Assembly (NCBI RefSeq): GCF_001039355.2
Contig: NW_019774414.1
Coordinates: 77,715 to 141,714, forward strand
Source of the DNA: Lingula anatina
Taxonomy: Eukaryota > Brachiopoda > Lingulata > Lingulida > Lingulidae
Reading direction: 5' to 3'
DNA: 64,000 bases
This document shows positions 61,084-64,000 of the stretch, piece by piece. Below the pieces are notes generated by a model. It was given only the letters and a program-made list of their open reading frames with translations, had not been told where the DNA came from and searched no databases. The position numbers were made by a program, and so were the translations under genes. Every line of letters starts with the position of its first letter. The first letter of the stretch is position 1.

Positions 61084-62630
61084 TATACAATTTATTGAAG
61101 GGTTGATAAACATTCTGAAATATCTACCACAATTTTGTAAGGTATTTTGTAAATAATGGAATATCCCGGCGGACTTGCCGCTGTGAGGAGTAACGCACCC
61201 CATGCAAAACTTACCTGAAGAATGCTACCATAATATCATATCTAATGCGCCATATCATTCAAGAATGGTTGATTTTATTCATAAACACTTATTACATTTC
61301 TCAAGCTTTTTTTGTACAGCAGAATGAAAAAATACAAAAAAAATCTTTTTATACATGCCCTTAGACATATAAGTTACAATCACAATGTATTAGGCAGTCC
61401 CGTTGGATAATCTGATGACAAGTTAAAAAATATACGATGGATAAACTATTTTCATTGGATAATTTAATTTAAGTGCAGTAAAATAAGCATTGTATCCTAC
61501 AGCGAGGGTCATAATGACATCAAATGAATAGAGTCCATCAAGCAAAAAGTGCTTCAACGCATTCATATGATGTGACCACTGAATTAGTACAAAAGGAATA
61601 TAGAATGTATTACGGTTTTTGTTCCTGTTGATATTCCACCAACCTAAATAAAACAGTGCTACAGAGTTACAATAGCAACTGTGGGTATGTTTTATATCAA
61701 TAATAATTCCACTAGACATGTGCTCTTCTGTTTACAATATTGTATTAATTATACATATTTTTGACAGTGCTGTAGTTAGTGGAATATTAAATGCAGCAAG
61801 GATATTTGATTTTATAGATTTTTCCACCAACATCTCTACCCTTTACAATATTGCTGAATAATCATTACAACGATGGATGTGTCTAATAATTGTTCTCAAG
61901 TACTCACACATAGAGTATCACATCACAGTTTGATTCAGGACATCATAAAGGAGGTCACCAATTCCACCTCCTCCTCCTCCCCCCCCCCCCCCAACCCTCT
62001 GCCTAACACAATTTTAATTTTTTAGTCTATTCTCTCATTTCTAAATTAATTTAGACAATTTGAGGTACTACTGCGGGTCTCAGTCAGAATGAGAGATAAT
62101 CCTTTTTTCCTCACCTTTGGAAGTGGGAAAGTGACCCTGACCTCTGTGTCCCCATGATGAATTTGTCAAAAAAATTGTTGAACTAGGTTCTCCACTGTCT
62201 CTCGAGTTACAACGCGGAAGAAAAAATAAATCAATTAATAAGAGATAGAACATGACAAATAAGGTGTGACATTTTGGCTCCTTGTCCCAAGGCCTTGTTC
62301 ACATGATTTTTAGATAAAAACACAATTAATCTCTTTTGGAAATTATTTGCTTTTTTTTCTGTCTACATATGCAATTGATTTCAAATGGGTTTTTGATCAT
62401 CTCTTGTCTCATGCCTTTACTAGCACCAGGACGTGTCAATTCTCCCCATCACAATGACATTCTAACTCATGAAGCTCACATTAACAAGTTATTCATGCCA
62501 TTAGAGCCCTATGATGAGGAGTTGAATTGCCACACCTCATAGGCAAAAACCCATCAGTTTCATTAGGAATGATCAGTTTCCGACTTTAAATGTCCTGAAT
62601 ATTCCAAATGTCACATTCTTGGAGTTTTCA
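61084..62630. other. 3' flank of TMEM222, no exon seen
   Basis: AT-rich; a C-run at about 61980-61992. No coding exon recognised. Confidence 0.5.
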
Positions 62631-63859
62631 TCACGTTAGCTTGGTGATCAAAACAGCTGTGAATATGATTCCAACCAGAATGAAGAATGGAAGCCATGTT
62701 TTGATGAATGAACAGCAACTAAAACAAGAGGAATGAAAGAATTTGAAAATGGCTACCAACAACTGATAATGTGTTGAAGACACTGTAATATCTCAAGGGA
62801 GATTACCAAATTCAATTAATATATTCCTAAATAATATTAGTTATTTCCATTACTTTTATTAAAACAATTTTGAATAATGATTTGGGGAGTAGGTAAATAT
62901 TATAAACATTAAAAAAAAATCCATTTTCAATTCTTGACATTTAAAACACTTTAAAAAACTTTCATATCTAACAAATCAAAAATATAGTGTCACATCTAAC
63001 TCTCTGCCAAAGCGAACATCCATTTCGTACTTACTTCACATATTTTCCATGAATTAGCATCAGAAAACAAAGAGAAAACATATTCCAGGATGTCTTCTTG
63101 TCGTACTGCATGGTGTTCATTGCCAGGGCAACGTGGGAGTGACAATTATCACAAAATAAGTTGTGCTGAAAGAGAGAAAGTTTACAAAATATTTTATGAA
63201 ATTATAACAGTTATACCTATCTTTGGACAAAATGGGTTAGGTTATGCTTCAAATGTTTTTTAGCGATCCCACACAGGGGCGGATCCAGAGAAATTTTCTG
63301 ACAGTCTTCCAAATTATCTTTGTTGATTCATCCTCCATTTATGACCGTCTTCCGACAGAAAAATTAGACACCCGTCAATGTTAACTTAAAAATCTGACCG
63401 TCTTCCAGAAGACCCAGAAGACGGCCTAAATCCGCCCCTGCCACAGATGAAAGGAGTAACAATATTTTTTTTTAATCAGCATTTGTGAAACTTAATTTAA
63501 AGAATACTAGAACATTATCCTATGTTCAGATTTTGCTTTACCAAAAATGTTCAAGGGAGAAAAAATCACGCAAAATGTTTTGCTTATGATTGGCAGAGAC
63601 ACTGAAAAGCTAAAAATCCTAATACTGCTTACCATGTGTTTTTATACATTTCTTCAATGGCTCATGCATGGAAATACTTTAATTTTATACTGATTACCTT
63701 GTATTTTTCATTTCTATTTGATGCCTGATGAGCTAAAAGTTTTATTTCTATACAGTACTGCTTACCATGTGTTTTTTATATTCTTCTGATGCCTCATATA
63801 CTGCTCTGTCATATGCCTCCTTCCCTGTGTGAACATTGTCCAATGATAACTGCCAATAT
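62631..63859 (-). CDS. TMEM222: TMEM222 (RTE1 family), last three exons, 5' end off window
   Basis: Membrane protein of the RTE1/TMEM222 (DUF778) family. Plant RTE1 works with the ethylene receptor; the animal protein's role is poorly known. Exons are 63766-63859, 63035-63165 and 62631-62718. Phases agree: the first starts with one base completing a codon, its end is phase 0, the next ends phase 2 and the last supplies the third base. Marks: YWQLSLDN, AYDRAVYEASEEYKKHM, then HNLFCDNCHSHVALAMN, GKYV, and the C-terminal membrane segment TWLPFFILVGIIFTAVL. About 103 C-terminal residues are present. The N-terminal half (about half the usual 200 residues) lies beyond base 64000. A 167-bp MITE and a small tandem duplication of the first exon's donor lie in the intron 63166-63765. 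Confidence 0.92.
63274..63440. mobile_element. 167-bp CAGGGGCGGAT MITE, copy 2
   Basis: Flanked by a perfect CCACA duplication (63269-63273 and 63441-63445). Same 167-bp length as the copy at 3956-4122, in the opposite orientation, and it lies in a TMEM222 intron. Confidence 0.9.
63615..63805 (-). repeat. tandem copies of a TMEM222 exon end and splice donor
   Basis: The real donor (minus strand, CACATG|gtaagcag) is at 63766. Two further copies of the exon end plus donor follow in the intron: one about 68 bp on (AAATACAAG|gtaatcag) and one 133 bp on (AACACATG|gtaagcag). The far copy is closer to the original than the middle one. Copy frames are shifted, so they look non-coding now. Confidence 0.65.
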
Positions 63860-64000
63860 CTGAAACACAATCAGAATGTGACAGCTGTCTTCTCTAACAC
63901 AATGTCTTCTCCAGCAAAATGTGTTGTCTGTATTGCAATCTGTTCTAAATTACGTTTTTTCTTCACCAATGCGTGCATTTTAACACAATGGGCAATACAG

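Overview
This is a piece of an animal nuclear genome. The genes are split by GT-AG introns, the stretches between them are long and AT-rich, and microsatellites, A-tracts and small inverted-repeat transposons are common. No bacterial-type operon, viral gene or CRISPR array was seen. The gene set is a vertebrate-like Toll-like receptor, a BK-channel beta subunit, a DAN-type BMP antagonist, an adipolin/erythroferrone-type hormone, an HNK-1-type sulfotransferase and TMEM222. With short compact genes and abundant MITEs this points to an invertebrate, most likely a deuterostome (hemichordate, echinoderm or cephalochordate). A lophotrochozoan cannot be excluded. All functions are read from recognisable family motifs; no search was run.

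Layout. 0-11.4 kb: no recognisable gene; a 90-bp fold-back element, a PIF/Harbinger-like MITE, a tRNA-derived SINE-like unit, a promoter-like CCAAT/YY1/ETS cluster near 3.45 kb and a 167-bp MITE with a 5-bp target duplication. 11.4-13.7 kb (+): four-exon NBL1/DAN-like gene whose second exon end is tandemly triplicated. 16.7-17.9 kb (+): two-exon KCNMB-like gene. 19.1-23.5 kb (-): one Toll-like receptor gene that the assembly shows about 1.6 times because two overlapping contigs were joined by a single N. 28.6-49.7 kb (-): eight-exon adipolin/erythroferrone (C1QTNF12/ERFE)-like gene with a 15-kb first intron; all exon phases agree. 56.6-57.5 kb (-): Sulfotransfer_2 carbohydrate sulfotransferase in one main exon. 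62.6-64 kb (-): last three exons of TMEM222, running off the window.

The genes do not form one pathway. Several products are secreted or act at the cell surface: a BMP antagonist, a hormone-like C1q/TNF protein, an innate immune receptor, a channel accessory subunit and a Golgi sulfotransferase. NBL1, C1QTNF12 and TMEM222 all lie on human 1p36, so the window probably keeps part of an ancient bilaterian or chordate linkage.

Most notable points: tandem triplications spanning an exon end and its splice donor in two different genes (NBL1-like, 109-bp period; TMEM222, about 67-bp period); the false TLR duplication and other single-N contig overlaps; several MITE families with visible target duplications, including one nested insertion; and a cluster of four perfect TGACGTCA sites just past the end of the adipolin-like gene.
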